NCBI GenBank assembly: GCA_024693325.1
Contig: JAILLA010000073.1
Coordinates: forward strand, 40,851-104,850
DNA from: Solobacterium sp.
GTDB taxonomy: Bacteria > Bacillota_I > Bacilli_A > Erysipelotrichales > Erysipelotrichaceae
Direction: 5' to 3'
Length of the DNA: 64,000 nucleotides
Under the pieces are notes generated by a model. The model saw only the letters and a list, made by a program, of their open reading frames with translations. It did no database searches and was not told the DNA's origin. The translations under genes were made by a program, and so were the position numbers. Shown one piece after another: positions 44,171 through 53,414 of the stretch (positions are counted from its first letter, which is position 1; every line of letters starts with the position of its first letter).

Positions 44171-45370
44171 ATGAAAAAAGAAAAACTGCTGCTGTTCTTT
44201 ATCACCGCATTCTTGTTCAACATGGCTGCGAGCTTTGTGCATCCCGTTACTCCGACCCTGATCGTAGAACGCCATCTGGACAGTTCCATGTTCGGTGTTG
44301 CGCTGGCTGCGATGATGGCGATGAATTTCCTGTTCTCGCCGTTCTGGGGAAGACTCTGCGCATATGTTCCGACAAAGCTGATCATGCTGGTGTGCTCGAT
44401 CGGGTATGCGGTCGGACAGCTGATGTTCGGCTCTGCCTATTCGGAAGCAGCTGTTGTCGGCGGAAGAATGTTTGCCGGTGCCTTCACTGGCGGTGTTTTC
44501 ACGGCAATGGCCAATTATGTAGTCAACCTGTCACGCGGTGACGCACAGGTCAGGGGCAGAAATCTTGTGGTGCTGACAACACTGCAGAATGTCGGCAGTG
44601 CATGCGGATATTTTGTCGGAGGCATGCTCGGCCTGCTCTCCGTAAACACGGCATTCCTGGCACAGGTGGTCGTACTTGTACTGTCGGGCATTGCGTACTA
44701 TCTGCTCTGTGCGGATGATACGGATGCCAAGGTAAAGCCGGACAGGAAACTGTCCCTGCGCGATGCCAATCCGTTTGCGGCTTTCTTAAGCGCACGGGCA
44801 TTTATGACACCGCTGCTGGCAATGGTATTCATGATCGTAGCGATCTCTGCGATCGGACAGAATTCCTATGAACAGTGCTTCAATTATTACATCAAAGACC
44901 AGTACGGAATGTCTTCCGCATACAACGGAATGTTCAAGGCAGGGATCGCCGGTCTGACGATCTTCCTGAATTCCACTGTCAGTATGTACCTGCAGAGGCG
45001 TACGGATATCAACAAGACATTCCTTTATATCCTGGCTGTATGTACGGCTCTGATCTGCTCGGTCCTGATCTTCCGCGGTCAGATCGTATTTATTACGGTA
45101 TATATTATTTATTCCAGTGTCATGGTGCTCCGTCTTCCGCTGCTGCAGGGGATGGCCGCTGCCCAGGCTTCTCCCGAAACAAGCAATGCTGTCATGGGCT
45201 TCTACCAGTCCATGAACTCACTGGGCGGGATCTTCGGTGCATTGTTTGCCGGACTCATCTACAGCAGGAATCCCATGTATCCGTTCATTCTTGCATTTAT
45301 CGCATTCCTTGCGGCAACATTGATCGGTGTGGTCTACAGAAGAATGTACCGTTCACAACAGCAGTCTTAA
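44171..45370 (+). CDS. Major facilitator superfamily transporter
   Basis: A 399-residue membrane protein with about 12 helices. An MFS-type loop 2-3 motif (FWGRLCAYVPTK) and the motif around GGRMFAGAFTGGVFTAMANY support a drug- or metabolite-exporter branch. The substrate is unknown. The start at 44171 has GGAGGGGG upstream; the ORF track ATG five codons earlier has none. It has its own transcript and no regulator nearby. Confidence 0.85.
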   Translation: MKKEKLLLFFITAFLFNMAASFVHPVTPTLIVERHLDSSMFGVALAAMMAMNFLFSPFWGRLCAYVPTKLIMLVCSIGYAVGQLMFGSAYSEAAVVGGRMFAGAFTGGVFTAMANYVVNLSRGDAQVRGRNLVVLTTLQNVGSACGYFVGGMLGLLSVNTAFLAQVVVLVLSGIAYYLLCADDTDAKVKPDRKLSLRDANPFAAFLSARAFMTPLLAMVFMIVAISAIGQNSYEQCFNYYIKDQYGMSSAYNGMFKAGIAGLTIFLNSTVSMYLQRRTDINKTFLYILAVCTALICSVLIFRGQIVFITVYIIYSSVMVLRLPLLQGMAAAQASPETSNAVMGFYQSMNSLGGIFGALFAGLIYSRNPMYPFILAFIAFLAATLIGVVYRRMYRSQQQS

Positions 45371-45501
45371 TGCAATTATTCAGGCCGGTACAGCAATGTA
45401 TCGGTTTTTACGTCAGGCAATACACCGGAGCATATCTGGAATGACCCGGTCAGACATGTAATACAATGAAATTACGAACAGAGTATTTTACGGGGGATGA
45501 C

Positions 45502-45900
45502 ATGAAAAACAGGAAAAATATCTGGCTGCTGGCTTTGGCGCTTACCGCATGTGTGCTGTTTGGCATCTGGTTTGTGAACCGCCCGAAGCCAATGAGCGGA
45601 GCCAAAGCGATCGTGATCGAAGTACAGGATCCCGAAGGGAGTGTAAAGTCTTACTCCGGACGGACAGATGCAGAATATTTAAGCGGAGCAATGGATGATT
45701 TCTCTGCAGCCGGTTTTCAATATGAAGCTGTCAGCGGAGAATATGGAGCATATGTAACAACGATAAACGGTTTGAAAGCGGAAGAAACAGATTCCGCATA
45801 CTGGGCTATCTACGTAAACGGCGAATACGGAATGTACGGTATTGACCAGCAGCCGGTAACGGACGGCGATACATACCGCTTTGCTTACGAGACATACTGA
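45502..45900 (+). CDS. DUF4430-domain membrane-anchored or secreted protein
   Basis: A 132-residue protein with an N-terminal hydrophobic segment (IWLLALALTACVLFGIWFV) and a DUF4430 domain (about 65-132: SGEYGAYVTTINGLKAEETDSAYWAIYVNGEYGMYGIDQQPVTDGDTYRFAYE). DUF4430 resembles the C-terminal beta domain of transcobalamin/intrinsic factor. It overlaps the ECF S-component gene by 1 bp (TGATG), so both are cotranslated. The likely role is to present a vitamin such as a corrinoid to the transporter; this is inference. Confidence 0.8.
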   Translation: MKNRKNIWLLALALTACVLFGIWFVNRPKPMSGAKAIVIEVQDPEGSVKSYSGRTDAEYLSGAMDDFSAAGFQYEAVSGEYGAYVTTINGLKAEETDSAYWAIYVNGEYGMYGIDQQPVTDGDTYRFAYETY

Positions 45901-46403
45901 TGGAAGTGCGTTCAGGTATCAGAAAGATCGTTTTTATCGCAGTGATCACTGCCGTTCTGGAGACTGCGAAGTTTTCTTTGAACGCGATCGCGAATGTTGA
46001 ACTGATCTCACTGCTGACGATCGTATTGACATTGTATTTCGGCTGGAAGATATCACTGCCGTCTTTGCTGTTGTTCGCCGGTATTGAAAGCATCTGGTGG
46101 GGGGTCAGTATCTGGACAGTCACTTATTTCTATGTCTGGCCGGTGCTGATCCTGCTGACATGGCTTCTTAGGAAACAGATGAACCGCTTTACAGCTGCCT
46201 GCCTGTCATCTTTTTACGGGCTTGCCTTCGGTCTATTATGCTCATTGACAACATTTGTCATCGCAGGTTTCAGCGCAGCTTTTGCCTGGTGGACAGCAGG
46301 TATTCCATATGACCTGATCCATGGCATCAGCAACTTTCTCATTGCATGGTTTTTATTCGATCCATTGATGAACATGTTTGAAAAACTGCATCTGAAAATA
46401 TAA
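45900..46403 (+). CDS. ECF transporter substrate-binding (S) component
   Basis: A 167-residue membrane protein with about six helices (IVFIAVITAVLETAKF; ISLLTIVLTLYFGW; SLLLFAGIESIWWGV and further), the size and pattern of energy-coupling-factor S-components. Ligand identity is not obvious. The DUF4430 partner suggests a corrinoid or related molecule. The shared ATPases and EcfT are not in the window and would be encoded elsewhere. Confidence 0.75.
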   Translation: MEVRSGIRKIVFIAVITAVLETAKFSLNAIANVELISLLTIVLTLYFGWKISLPSLLLFAGIESIWWGVSIWTVTYFYVWPVLILLTWLLRKQMNRFTAACLSSFYGLAFGLLCSLTTFVIAGFSAAFAWWTAGIPYDLIHGISNFLIAWFLFDPLMNMFEKLHLKI

Positions 46404-46426
46404 AAGAACGGCCGGACCGTTCTTTT
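46402..46426. terminator. Bidirectional terminator between ECF gene and QueG-like gene
   Basis: AAAAGAACGG / CCGTTCTTTT, perfect 10-bp stem with a 5-nt loop. It gives T-runs on both strands. Confidence 0.85.
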
Positions 46427-46446
46427 GTGTAACTGTGATCTGCTGA

Positions 46447-47268
46447 TTACCGGCGGGAAGGGTTCCGGTGTTCGCACGGTACGCCGACAATGCATCTCCC
46501 GCATCCGCCTCCGCCGCAGGTTTCTTTCAGGTAGGCACCGTAATCAGAGCATTTTTTTAAATTGCGCAGACCGTTCGGGTCGATCGCTTTGGCCGGACAG
46601 TTCCGTGCGCACTGACCGCAGTGAATACAATATTCATAGATATCCGTATAGTCACGCTCTGTCGGGGTGAATTCGTGATCTGTGATCAGGGTAGCCAGTG
46701 AACCGCAGGAACCTTTTTCAGTGATGAAATGGCGGTGGATGCCGAATGTACCGAGTCCTGCCGCAAAGCCCGCATGACGTGTTGACCAGCTGACCATATA
46801 ATGTACATCTTCTTCTCCGTTTGTAGTAGCCGGAACCTTGACTCTGCCGAAACGCTCTGCTGAGGTCGGCTCGATTGCCGTAATGCCTTGTTCAGCCAGC
46901 TGATCCTTCAGCTGTGACGCGATCGCTTTGGCCAGTCTGCTTCCGGGGACATAGCCGTATTTCCAGGATTCCGCAATCACTGTTTCGGAACGGGCAAGAC
47001 GTCCCCTGATGTCTTCTGAATAGGGGAAGAACAAAACAATCACTGATTTTGCGCCGGGCAGCCATTCTTCCGGTGTCATAAATGCTTCACCGATCGCCTC
47101 GGGATCGTTTTTGTAGAGGTCAAACAGCGGATCATCTGCCGCGGCGAAGCCGATCAATGGTTCTTCCAGGATCGGGACATCTATGTTTTTCTCGGGAAGA
47201 TGGACGATATTTTCAGCAGAAGCTGAAAAGAGTTGGCTGATCATACAGCGAATGTCTTCATTTTTCAT
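46447..47268 (-). CDS. QueG-like double-cluster [4Fe-4S] protein
   Basis: A 273-residue protein related to epoxyqueuosine reductase and other QueG-like Fe-S proteins. It has CIHCGQCARNCPAKAID for the first cluster and CGGGGCGRCIVGVPCEH for the second, with VHYMVSWSTRHAGFAAGLGTFGIHRHFITEKGSCG in the core. It is shorter than true QueG (about 310-380), and the second motif differs from its usual CGWDICQ form. A role in tRNA queuosine formation is therefore uncertain. The start is ATG at 47268. Confidence 0.78.
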   Translation of the reverse strand: MKNEDIRCMISQLFSASAENIVHLPEKNIDVPILEEPLIGFAAADDPLFDLYKNDPEAIGEAFMTPEEWLPGAKSVIVLFFPYSEDIRGRLARSETVIAESWKYGYVPGSRLAKAIASQLKDQLAEQGITAIEPTSAERFGRVKVPATTNGEEDVHYMVSWSTRHAGFAAGLGTFGIHRHFITEKGSCGSLATLITDHEFTPTERDYTDIYEYCIHCGQCARNCPAKAIDPNGLRNLKKCSDYGAYLKETCGGGGCGRCIVGVPCEHRNPSRR

Positions 47269-47456
47269 GATGCTGATACTCCGAAATTCTTTCTGCTTAC
47301 ATCATAAACGATATCCCGTTCTGTTTGTCGGAAAATGCATACCCGGAACACTTGTTATGCTAAAGATTTTTCACACACAGAAGGCGGACACAGGCTCTGT
47401 AAATAACTCAAAATATTAAAAATGATACTGCCGGAGAAAAATTAATAAATTACCTG

Positions 47457-47540
47457 TTGACATACAGGAAGCGCTATCATAAACTAAAACTGTAAACGTT
47501 AACGGAAATGATAACGGTAATGTTTACGATACCGTTTAGG
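47457..47540 (+). promoter_or_regulatory. Promoter and operator cluster for the maltodextrin regulator
   Basis: TTGACA (47457-47462), 17-nt spacer, TAAACT (47480-47485). Directly downstream lie LacI-type near-palindromes: GTAAACGTTAAC (47492-47503), and an inverted repeat AACGGTA (about 47513) / TACCGTT (about 47530). They sit over the start of the transcript, so the regulator probably represses its own operon here. Confidence 0.6.
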
Positions 47541-47554
47541 GAAAGAAGGAAACC

Positions 47555-48598
47555 ATGGCAACAATCAAGGACATTGCTAAATTGTCCGGTTACAGCATCG
47601 GAACGGTATCCCGCGTCATAAATCATCATCCGGATGTCAGTGAATCAACACGGCAGACGATAGAACAGGTGATCAAGGACCTGAATTTCCAGCCGAACTC
47701 AAACGCGAAGCTGCTGAAGCAGTCCGGAACTTCCGCTGTTACAGTACTTGTAAAGGGATCGAAAAACGTATTCTTCGAATCGATCCTGGAAGATATGCAG
47801 CAGGTGTTCAGGGATAACGGTGAAGAAGTCAGTGTTCTGTTTCTGGATGAGAAATCAAATGAGGTCGAGGCTGCTGCACAGGTGTGTGCCGAGAGAAAAC
47901 CGAAAGGTTTGATTTTTCTGGGTGGAAATCTCAAATACTTCCGGGAAGGTTTTTCCGCGATCAAAGTGCCATGTGTCCTGACATCGCTCAGCGGTGAAGA
48001 ACTTGGATTCGATAATCTGTCGAGCTTCACAACTGACGACAAGCAGGGTGCCAAGGATGCGATCAGCTATCTGGTGAAAGCCGGGCACCGGCATATCGGT
48101 GTGATCGGCGGATCGCTGGACTGGGAACAGGGACAGATCAGTGATTACAGACTGAGCGGCGCCCTGGAAGTCATCAACAGCAACCATCTGGACTTCACAT
48201 TTGAGAAGAACTATGAACCGTGCCTGTTTTCCATGGAAGGCGGATATGAAGCCGCCCGGAAGCTGATCAGTGCCAACGACGAGATCACAGCGATCTTCGC
48301 GATCGGCGATATCATCGCCCTCGGCGCAGTCCGCGGTATTGCGGACCTGGGCAAAAAGATCCCTGATGATATATCGATCATCGGTTATGACGGCATCGGC
48401 TACACGCAGTTCTCGATCCCGAGGATCGCTACGATCTGCCAGGACAGCAGGGAACTTGCCGTAAGAAGTGTCGAAGATCTTCTCTGGAGGATCAGTTACC
48501 AGAGAGGGCCCAGACATGAAATAATCAGACACCGGGTCATTGCAGGAGAAAGTGTAAAAAAATGCAGTATGATTAAGGAGAAAACAAACAATGGCTGA
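47555..48598 (+). CDS. LacI family transcriptional regulator of the maltodextrin locus
   Basis: A 347-residue repressor. The N-terminal HTH ([29 protein letters not shown]) is typical, and a periplasmic-binding-like effector domain runs from about 60 to 335 ([55 protein letters not shown]). It leads the sugar-uptake genes and its end overlaps the MsmK-type ATPase by 8 bp, so repressor and transporter share one transcript and probably autoregulate. Confidence 0.92.
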   Translation: MATIKDIAKLSGYSIGTVSRVINHHPDVSESTRQTIEQVIKDLNFQPNSNAKLLKQSGTSAVTVLVKGSKNVFFESILEDMQQVFRDNGEEVSVLFLDEKSNEVEAAAQVCAERKPKGLIFLGGNLKYFREGFSAIKVPCVLTSLSGEELGFDNLSSFTTDDKQGAKDAISYLVKAGHRHIGVIGGSLDWEQGQISDYRLSGALEVINSNHLDFTFEKNYEPCLFSMEGGYEAARKLISANDEITAIFAIGDIIALGAVRGIADLGKKIPDDISIIGYDGIGYTQFSIPRIATICQDSRELAVRSVEDLLWRISYQRGPRHEIIRHRVIAGESVKKCSMIKEKTNNG

Positions 48599-49784
48599 AC
48601 TGGAATTAAAACACATTCAGAAGATCTATCCCCACGCGGAACCGGCCAGTAAAAAGAAAAAGGGTGAAGAGCCCGCGCACAGAACATACAATCTGAAAAT
48701 TACGGATGAAGGCGTGGTCGCTGTCGATGATTTCAATCTGAAAGTCAAAGACAAAGAGTTCATCGTACTGGTAGGACCGTCAGGCTGCGGAAAGTCAACG
48801 ACACTGAGAATGGTTGCGGGGCTTGAGGATATTACCCGCGGGGAACTGTACATCGACGGCAAGCTGATGAACATGGTCGAACCCAAGGACCGTGATATTG
48901 CGATGGTCTTCCAGAACTACGCTCTGTACCCGCACATGTCGGTCAGACAGAACATGGAATTCCCGCTGGAACTGAGAAATGTTCCGAAGGAAGAACGTAT
49001 ACGCAGGGTCAATGAAGCTGCCGAGATCCTGGGGATCACCCAGTATCTGGACAGAAAGCCGAAGGCGCTGTCAGGCGGTCAGAGACAAAGAGTCGCGATC
49101 GGACGCGCGATCGTCCGTGAGCCGAAGCTTCTGTTAATGGATGAGCCGCTCTCCAACCTTGACGCAAAACTGAGAAACCAGATGAGAGCCGAGATCATCA
49201 AGCTCCGCCAGAAGATCAATACAACATTTATGTATGTCACGCATGACCAGACGGAAGCGATGACGCTGGGCGACAGGATCGTCATCATGAAGGACGGCGA
49301 GATCCAGCAGATCGGGACACCTCAGGAAGTATTCGATCACCCGAAGAACCAGTTTGTAGCAGGATTCATCGGAGTGCCTCAGATGAATTTCTATGACGGG
49401 CGTCTTGTGAAGAATGAAAAAGGTCAGTATGCGGTCAGGGTCGAGAATGCGGAGATCACATTGTCGGATGCCAAGCAGGAAAAACTGAAGGCAAATAACA
49501 TACCGGAACAGGATATCGTGCTCGGCGTCAGACCCGAACATATCACACTGCAGGAAACACCCGGAGCCATGATCGAAGGCAAGGTGGATGTCAGTGAGAT
49601 GATGGGCAGTTCCGTCCACCTGCATATCAATGCCTGCGGAAAGGACAGCATCATCATCGTGCCGACACTGGAACTCGGGAATCAGGCACTCGATATGAAT
49701 TCCACGATAAGGTTCACATTCGGCGGAAACGTCATACATGTATTTGATTTAAACGGAAACAATCTGGAGTTCGCAAACGAATGA
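48591..49784 (+). CDS. Sugar ABC transporter ATP-binding protein (MsmK/UgpC type)
   Basis: A 397-residue ATPase. Walker A is GPSGCGKST, the signature [15 protein letters not shown], and Walker [15 protein letters not shown]-terminal TOBE/MalK regulatory region is present (about 240-395). Residues about 12-42 hold an extra Lys/Glu-rich insert ([17 protein letters not shown]) before the first beta strand, which is unusual for this family. It energises the MalFG permease encoded downstream and may also serve other sugar importers. Confidence 0.92.
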   Translation: MAELELKHIQKIYPHAEPASKKKKGEEPAHRTYNLKITDEGVVAVDDFNLKVKDKEFIVLVGPSGCGKSTTLRMVAGLEDITRGELYIDGKLMNMVEPKDRDIAMVFQNYALYPHMSVRQNMEFPLELRNVPKEERIRRVNEAAEILGITQYLDRKPKALSGGQRQRVAIGRAIVREPKLLLMDEPLSNLDAKLRNQMRAEIIKLRQKINTTFMYVTHDQTEAMTLGDRIVIMKDGEIQQIGTPQEVFDHPKNQFVAGFIGVPQMNFYDGRLVKNEKGQYAVRVENAEITLSDAKQEKLKANNIPEQDIVLGVRPEHITLQETPGAMIEGKVDVSEMMGSSVHLHINACGKDSIIIVPTLELGNQALDMNSTIRFTFGGNVIHVFDLNGNNLEFANE

Positions 49785-49822
49785 AGGATCAAATAACAAT
49801 TGCTTAGTTTAGGAGGAAAGAT

Positions 49823-51088
49823 ATGGCAAGCAAGAAATTCTTAACAGCAGGCTTATCAGCTCTGCTCTCCCTCAGCATGCTGGCTGCGTGCTCAGGCGGC
49901 TCATCAGGCGGCGGAACATCCGGCGGCGGATCTGACAAACCGGCAGAACCGGCTAAAGACGAAACGATCACACTGACAGTATGGGCACCGTCCGAAGATC
50001 AGTCCGAAGAAAACGGCAACTGGCTGAACAAAGAACTCGAAGCATTTAAGGCGGCACATCCTGAATGGAAACTTGAATTCAAAACAGGCGTAAGCTCTGA
50101 AGGCGACACTCTGAAGAACATCCAGACAGACCCTGAAGCAGCAGCTGATGTATTCATGTATGCAAACGACCAGATCCCTGACATGCTCGCAGCAAACGCA
50201 CTGGCAAGACTGGGCGGAGCTACTCTGGAACAGGTTCAGAAACAGTGCTCACAGACAACACTGAATACCGTTTCCTACAATGGCGGCGTATACGGCGTTC
50301 CGTTCACAGGAAACACATGGTTCATGTACTATGACAAGCGCGTCTTCTCCGAAGATGATGTCAAGAGCCTTGACACAATGCTGGAAAAGGGCAAAGTCGG
50401 ATTCCCGCTGTCCAACTCCTGGTATATCGCTTCCTTCTATGTAGCAAACGGATGCACACTGTTCGGAGAAAACGGTGACAACGCAGACGCAGGCATCGAC
50501 TTCTCCGATGACAAGGCTGTCGCTGTTACAAATTACCTGGTCGACCTCGTTGCTAACCCGAACTTCGTTGACGCAAACGGTCTGACACCGAGCACGCTGG
50601 CTGACGGAACGATCAACTGCCTGTTCTCCGGTACATGGGATTACAACGCTGTTGTTGAAGCACTCGGTGAAGAGAATGTCGGTATCTGCGCAGCTCCTTC
50701 CTATACACTGGATGGCGAGGCAAAGCAGCTCAAGGCATTTGCAGGTTCCAAAGCGATCGGCGTCAATGCAAACTCCAAGAACCCGGAAGTTGCTGTAGCA
50801 CTCGCAGCATTCCTGGGAAGCACACAGGCTCAGCAGGATCACTATGATCTGAGAAACATCATCCCGACAGACGAAGGACTGAAAGTTGATGACGCTCTTG
50901 CAAAGGCACAGATGGACGCTATGAGCTTCGCTTCCATCGTTCAGCCGCTGCAGGCTGGCATGGGTCAGTACTGGAGCCCGGCAGAAAACATGGGTAAGGA
51001 ACTTGTCGCTAAGACAGTTACACATGAAAACGCTGCTGAAAAGACCGAAGCAATGAATGACGGCATGAACACAGCTACCGTCAACTGA
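49823..51088 (+). CDS. Maltose/maltodextrin-type ABC substrate-binding lipoprotein
   Basis: A 421-residue family-1 solute-binding protein. The lipobox is SMLAAC, followed by a Gly/Ser-rich tether. Motifs include TLTVWAPSEDQ, TDPEAAADVFMYANDQIPDMLAA, GVPFTGNTWFMYYDKRVFSEDD and the ABC-permease docking end region. It fits malto-oligosaccharide capture given the GH13 neighbours. The ribosome site is AGGAGG. A stem-loop separates it from the permease genes. Confidence 0.9.
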   Translation: MASKKFLTAGLSALLSLSMLAACSGGSSGGGTSGGGSDKPAEPAKDETITLTVWAPSEDQSEENGNWLNKELEAFKAAHPEWKLEFKTGVSSEGDTLKNIQTDPEAAADVFMYANDQIPDMLAANALARLGGATLEQVQKQCSQTTLNTVSYNGGVYGVPFTGNTWFMYYDKRVFSEDDVKSLDTMLEKGKVGFPLSNSWYIASFYVANGCTLFGENGDNADAGIDFSDDKAVAVTNYLVDLVANPNFVDANGLTPSTLADGTINCLFSGTWDYNAVVEALGEENVGICAAPSYTLDGEAKQLKAFAGSKAIGVNANSKNPEVAVALAAFLGSTQAQQDHYDLRNIIPTDEGLKVDDALAKAQMDAMSFASIVQPLQAGMGQYWSPAENMGKELVAKTVTHENAAEKTEAMNDGMNTATVN

Positions 51089-51114
51089 TCCGGAAATCAT
51101 CAATCTGATCTGAT

Positions 51115-51146
51115 ACATGGCTGGGGGATCATTCCCTCAGCCGTGT
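51115..51146 (+). other. Intercistronic stem-loop between binding-protein and permease genes
   Basis: ACATGGCTGGGGG / CCCTCAGCCGTGT with one or two mismatches and a 6-nt loop, without a T-run. It likely raises binding-protein mRNA relative to the permease part. Confidence 0.55.
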
Positions 51147-51172
51147 TTCCAAGAATAAAAGGAGGCGGGTTT

Positions 51173-52525
51173 ATGGCCACACTAAAAGACCGTAATTCAG
51201 TCGGTCAGGCGATCACAAGGGGTGATCTGTGGACAAAGCTGTCCACGATCCTGATGGGTGCCGGAATATTCGGGCACGGCCAGAAGGTGAAGGGTATTCT
51301 GGTACTCATTCTTGAGGCAGCGTTTATCTTCTACATGGCATCTGCCGGATTGACCCACCTGGCAAATCTGCCGGGGCTTGGAAGTCTTGAAGCCGGTGAA
51401 GTCTACAACGAAGCCAAGGGCATCTACGAATATACACAGGGCGACAACTCACTGCTGATGCTGCTGTATGGCGTAGTCACACTGTTTGTGGTCGCTGCGT
51501 TCATACTCCTGTGGATCCTTCAGCTGAAGAAGTCCTATAAACTTCAGAAGGCTGTCGAGCAGGGCAAACATGTCAACACATTCAGAGAAGATCTGAGATC
51601 GCTGCTCAACGGCAACCTGTACATGCTTCTGATGACGACGCCGTTCCTGGGTATCCTGGTATTCAACATCGTGCCGCTGGTCTTCATGATCTGCATGGCG
51701 TTTACGAGTTATTCCAAAGAGGGCAACCATCTGATGCTGTTCGACTGGAACGGACTGACGCAGTTCGTGAGAGTCCTCAGCATGAACGGAAACATCGGCC
51801 GTCAGTTCTGGCATGTCCTGGCATGGACGATCGTCTGGGCGATCTTCGCAACATTCCTGAACTATATCCTCGGTATGATCCTTGCATTGATCATCAACCG
51901 CAAGGATACAAAGTGGAAGGGAATGTGGAGATTCTGCTTTGTATTGAGCATCGCTGTTCCGCAGTTCGTATCCCTGATGATCATGAATACGATGCTGCAG
52001 CCGTACGGTGCTGTAAATGTTGTGCTCCAGAATCTCGGATGGATCAAAAATCCGATCCCGTTCTGGTCCAACGCTATGCTGGCAAGGATCACGATAGTCG
52101 TGATCAACCTCTGGGTCGGTATTCCTTATACACTTCTGCAGATCACGGGTATCCTGCAGAATATTCCTGCAGAACTGTATGAAGCCGCAAAGATGGACGG
52201 CGCGGGTCCTGTGAAGATCTTCTTCCGGATCACGCTTCCGTACATGCTGTTTGTGACAACACCTTACCTGATCACATCATTTGTCGGCAACATCAATAAC
52301 TTCAATGTCATCTATCTGCTCTCGGGCGGCGGTCCGACATATGTCGGAGATACAGCCGGCCAGACGGACCTGCTCGTTACATGGCTGTATAAGCTGACCA
52401 TTGACCAGCAGTATTACAACATCGGTGCGGTAATCGGTATCCTGACGTTCGTGGTCCTGACCATCGTTACGCTTGTTACATACCGCAATTCCGGTTCCTA
52501 TAAGAATGAGGAGGCGTTCATGTGA
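51173..52525 (+). CDS. Maltodextrin ABC transporter permease, MalF type
   Basis: A 450-residue permease with about eight helices, longer than most gram-positive MalF because of an N-terminal hydrophobic region. The EAA loop AELYEAAKMDGAGPVKIFFRITLPYM is at about 345-370. The start at 51173 follows AAAGGAGG; the ORF track's upstream ATG is in the leader. It overlaps the next permease gene by 1 bp. Confidence 0.92.
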   Translation: MATLKDRNSVGQAITRGDLWTKLSTILMGAGIFGHGQKVKGILVLILEAAFIFYMASAGLTHLANLPGLGSLEAGEVYNEAKGIYEYTQGDNSLLMLLYGVVTLFVVAAFILLWILQLKKSYKLQKAVEQGKHVNTFREDLRSLLNGNLYMLLMTTPFLGILVFNIVPLVFMICMAFTSYSKEGNHLMLFDWNGLTQFVRVLSMNGNIGRQFWHVLAWTIVWAIFATFLNYILGMILALIINRKDTKWKGMWRFCFVLSIAVPQFVSLMIMNTMLQPYGAVNVVLQNLGWIKNPIPFWSNAMLARITIVVINLWVGIPYTLLQITGILQNIPAELYEAAKMDGAGPVKIFFRITLPYMLFVTTPYLITSFVGNINNFNVIYLLSGGGPTYVGDTAGQTDLLVTWLYKLTIDQQYYNIGAVIGILTFVVLTIVTLVTYRNSGSYKNEEAFM

Positions 52526-53409
52526 TGACTGCGATGAATCAACCTATTGCGAGAAACAAGATCAGCGGCAGACGCCGCGCGGTCAACATCCTGGTTCATC
52601 TGCTGCTGGCGGTACTTGCGTTCATATGGATCATGCCGATCATCTGGATCGTCCTGACAAGTTTCCGTGCAGAGCCGGGTTCCTACGTCAATACATTCTT
52701 CCCGAAGGGATATACACTGAACAACTATATCAAGCTGTTCACAGACAGAAATGTCCTGAACTTCCCCAAGATGTTCATGAATACGCTCATCATCGCGTGC
52801 ATATCATGCGTTGTCTCAACATTCTTCATGCTGTCGGTATCCTACAGCCTTTCCAGAATGCGCTTCAAGATGCGTAAACCGTATATGAACCTGGCGATGA
52901 TCCTCGGACTGTTCCCCGGATTCATGTCCATGGTCGCACAGTATTACATCCTGAAAGCACTGGGACTGACGGAAGGATCCATGATCCGTCTTGCACTGAT
53001 CATCGTCTATTCCGCCGGCGCAGGTCTGGCATTCCAGATCTCCAAGGGATATTTCGATACGATCCCGAGATCGATCGATGAAGCAGCGATGATCGACGGT
53101 GCTTCCCAGTGGCAGGTATTCACACAGATCACCATGCCGCTGTCAAAGCCGATCGTTATCTACACAGTCATGACATCATTCATCGGACCGTGGGTAGACT
53201 TCATCTTTGCGAAGGTCATCTGCCGTGCAAATGCAGATCAGTTCACTGTAGCCATCGGTCTTTGGAATATGCTGCAGAAAGAATATATCAATCAATGGTA
53301 TACTTGTTTCGCAGCAGGCGCAGTCGTGATCTCGATTCCGATCGCAGCTCTGTTCCTGTATATGCAGAAATTCTATGTTGAAGGAATGACCGGAGCGGTG
53401 AAAGGATAA
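52525..53409 (+). CDS. Maltodextrin ABC transporter permease, MalG type
   Basis: A 294-residue permease with six helices and the EAA loop RSIDEAAMIDGASQWQVFTQITMPLSKP (about 180-207). The ATG at 52525 overlaps the TGA of the MalF-type gene, with GAGGAGG just upstream inside it. It forms the heterodimeric channel with the MalF-type protein. Confidence 0.92.
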   Translation: MTAMNQPIARNKISGRRRAVNILVHLLLAVLAFIWIMPIIWIVLTSFRAEPGSYVNTFFPKGYTLNNYIKLFTDRNVLNFPKMFMNTLIIACISCVVSTFFMLSVSYSLSRMRFKMRKPYMNLAMILGLFPGFMSMVAQYYILKALGLTEGSMIRLALIIVYSAGAGLAFQISKGYFDTIPRSIDEAAMIDGASQWQVFTQITMPLSKPIVIYTVMTSFIGPWVDFIFAKVICRANADQFTVAIGLWNMLQKEYINQWYTCFAAGAVVISIPIAALFLYMQKFYVEGMTGAVKG

Positions 53410-53414
53410 GACTT

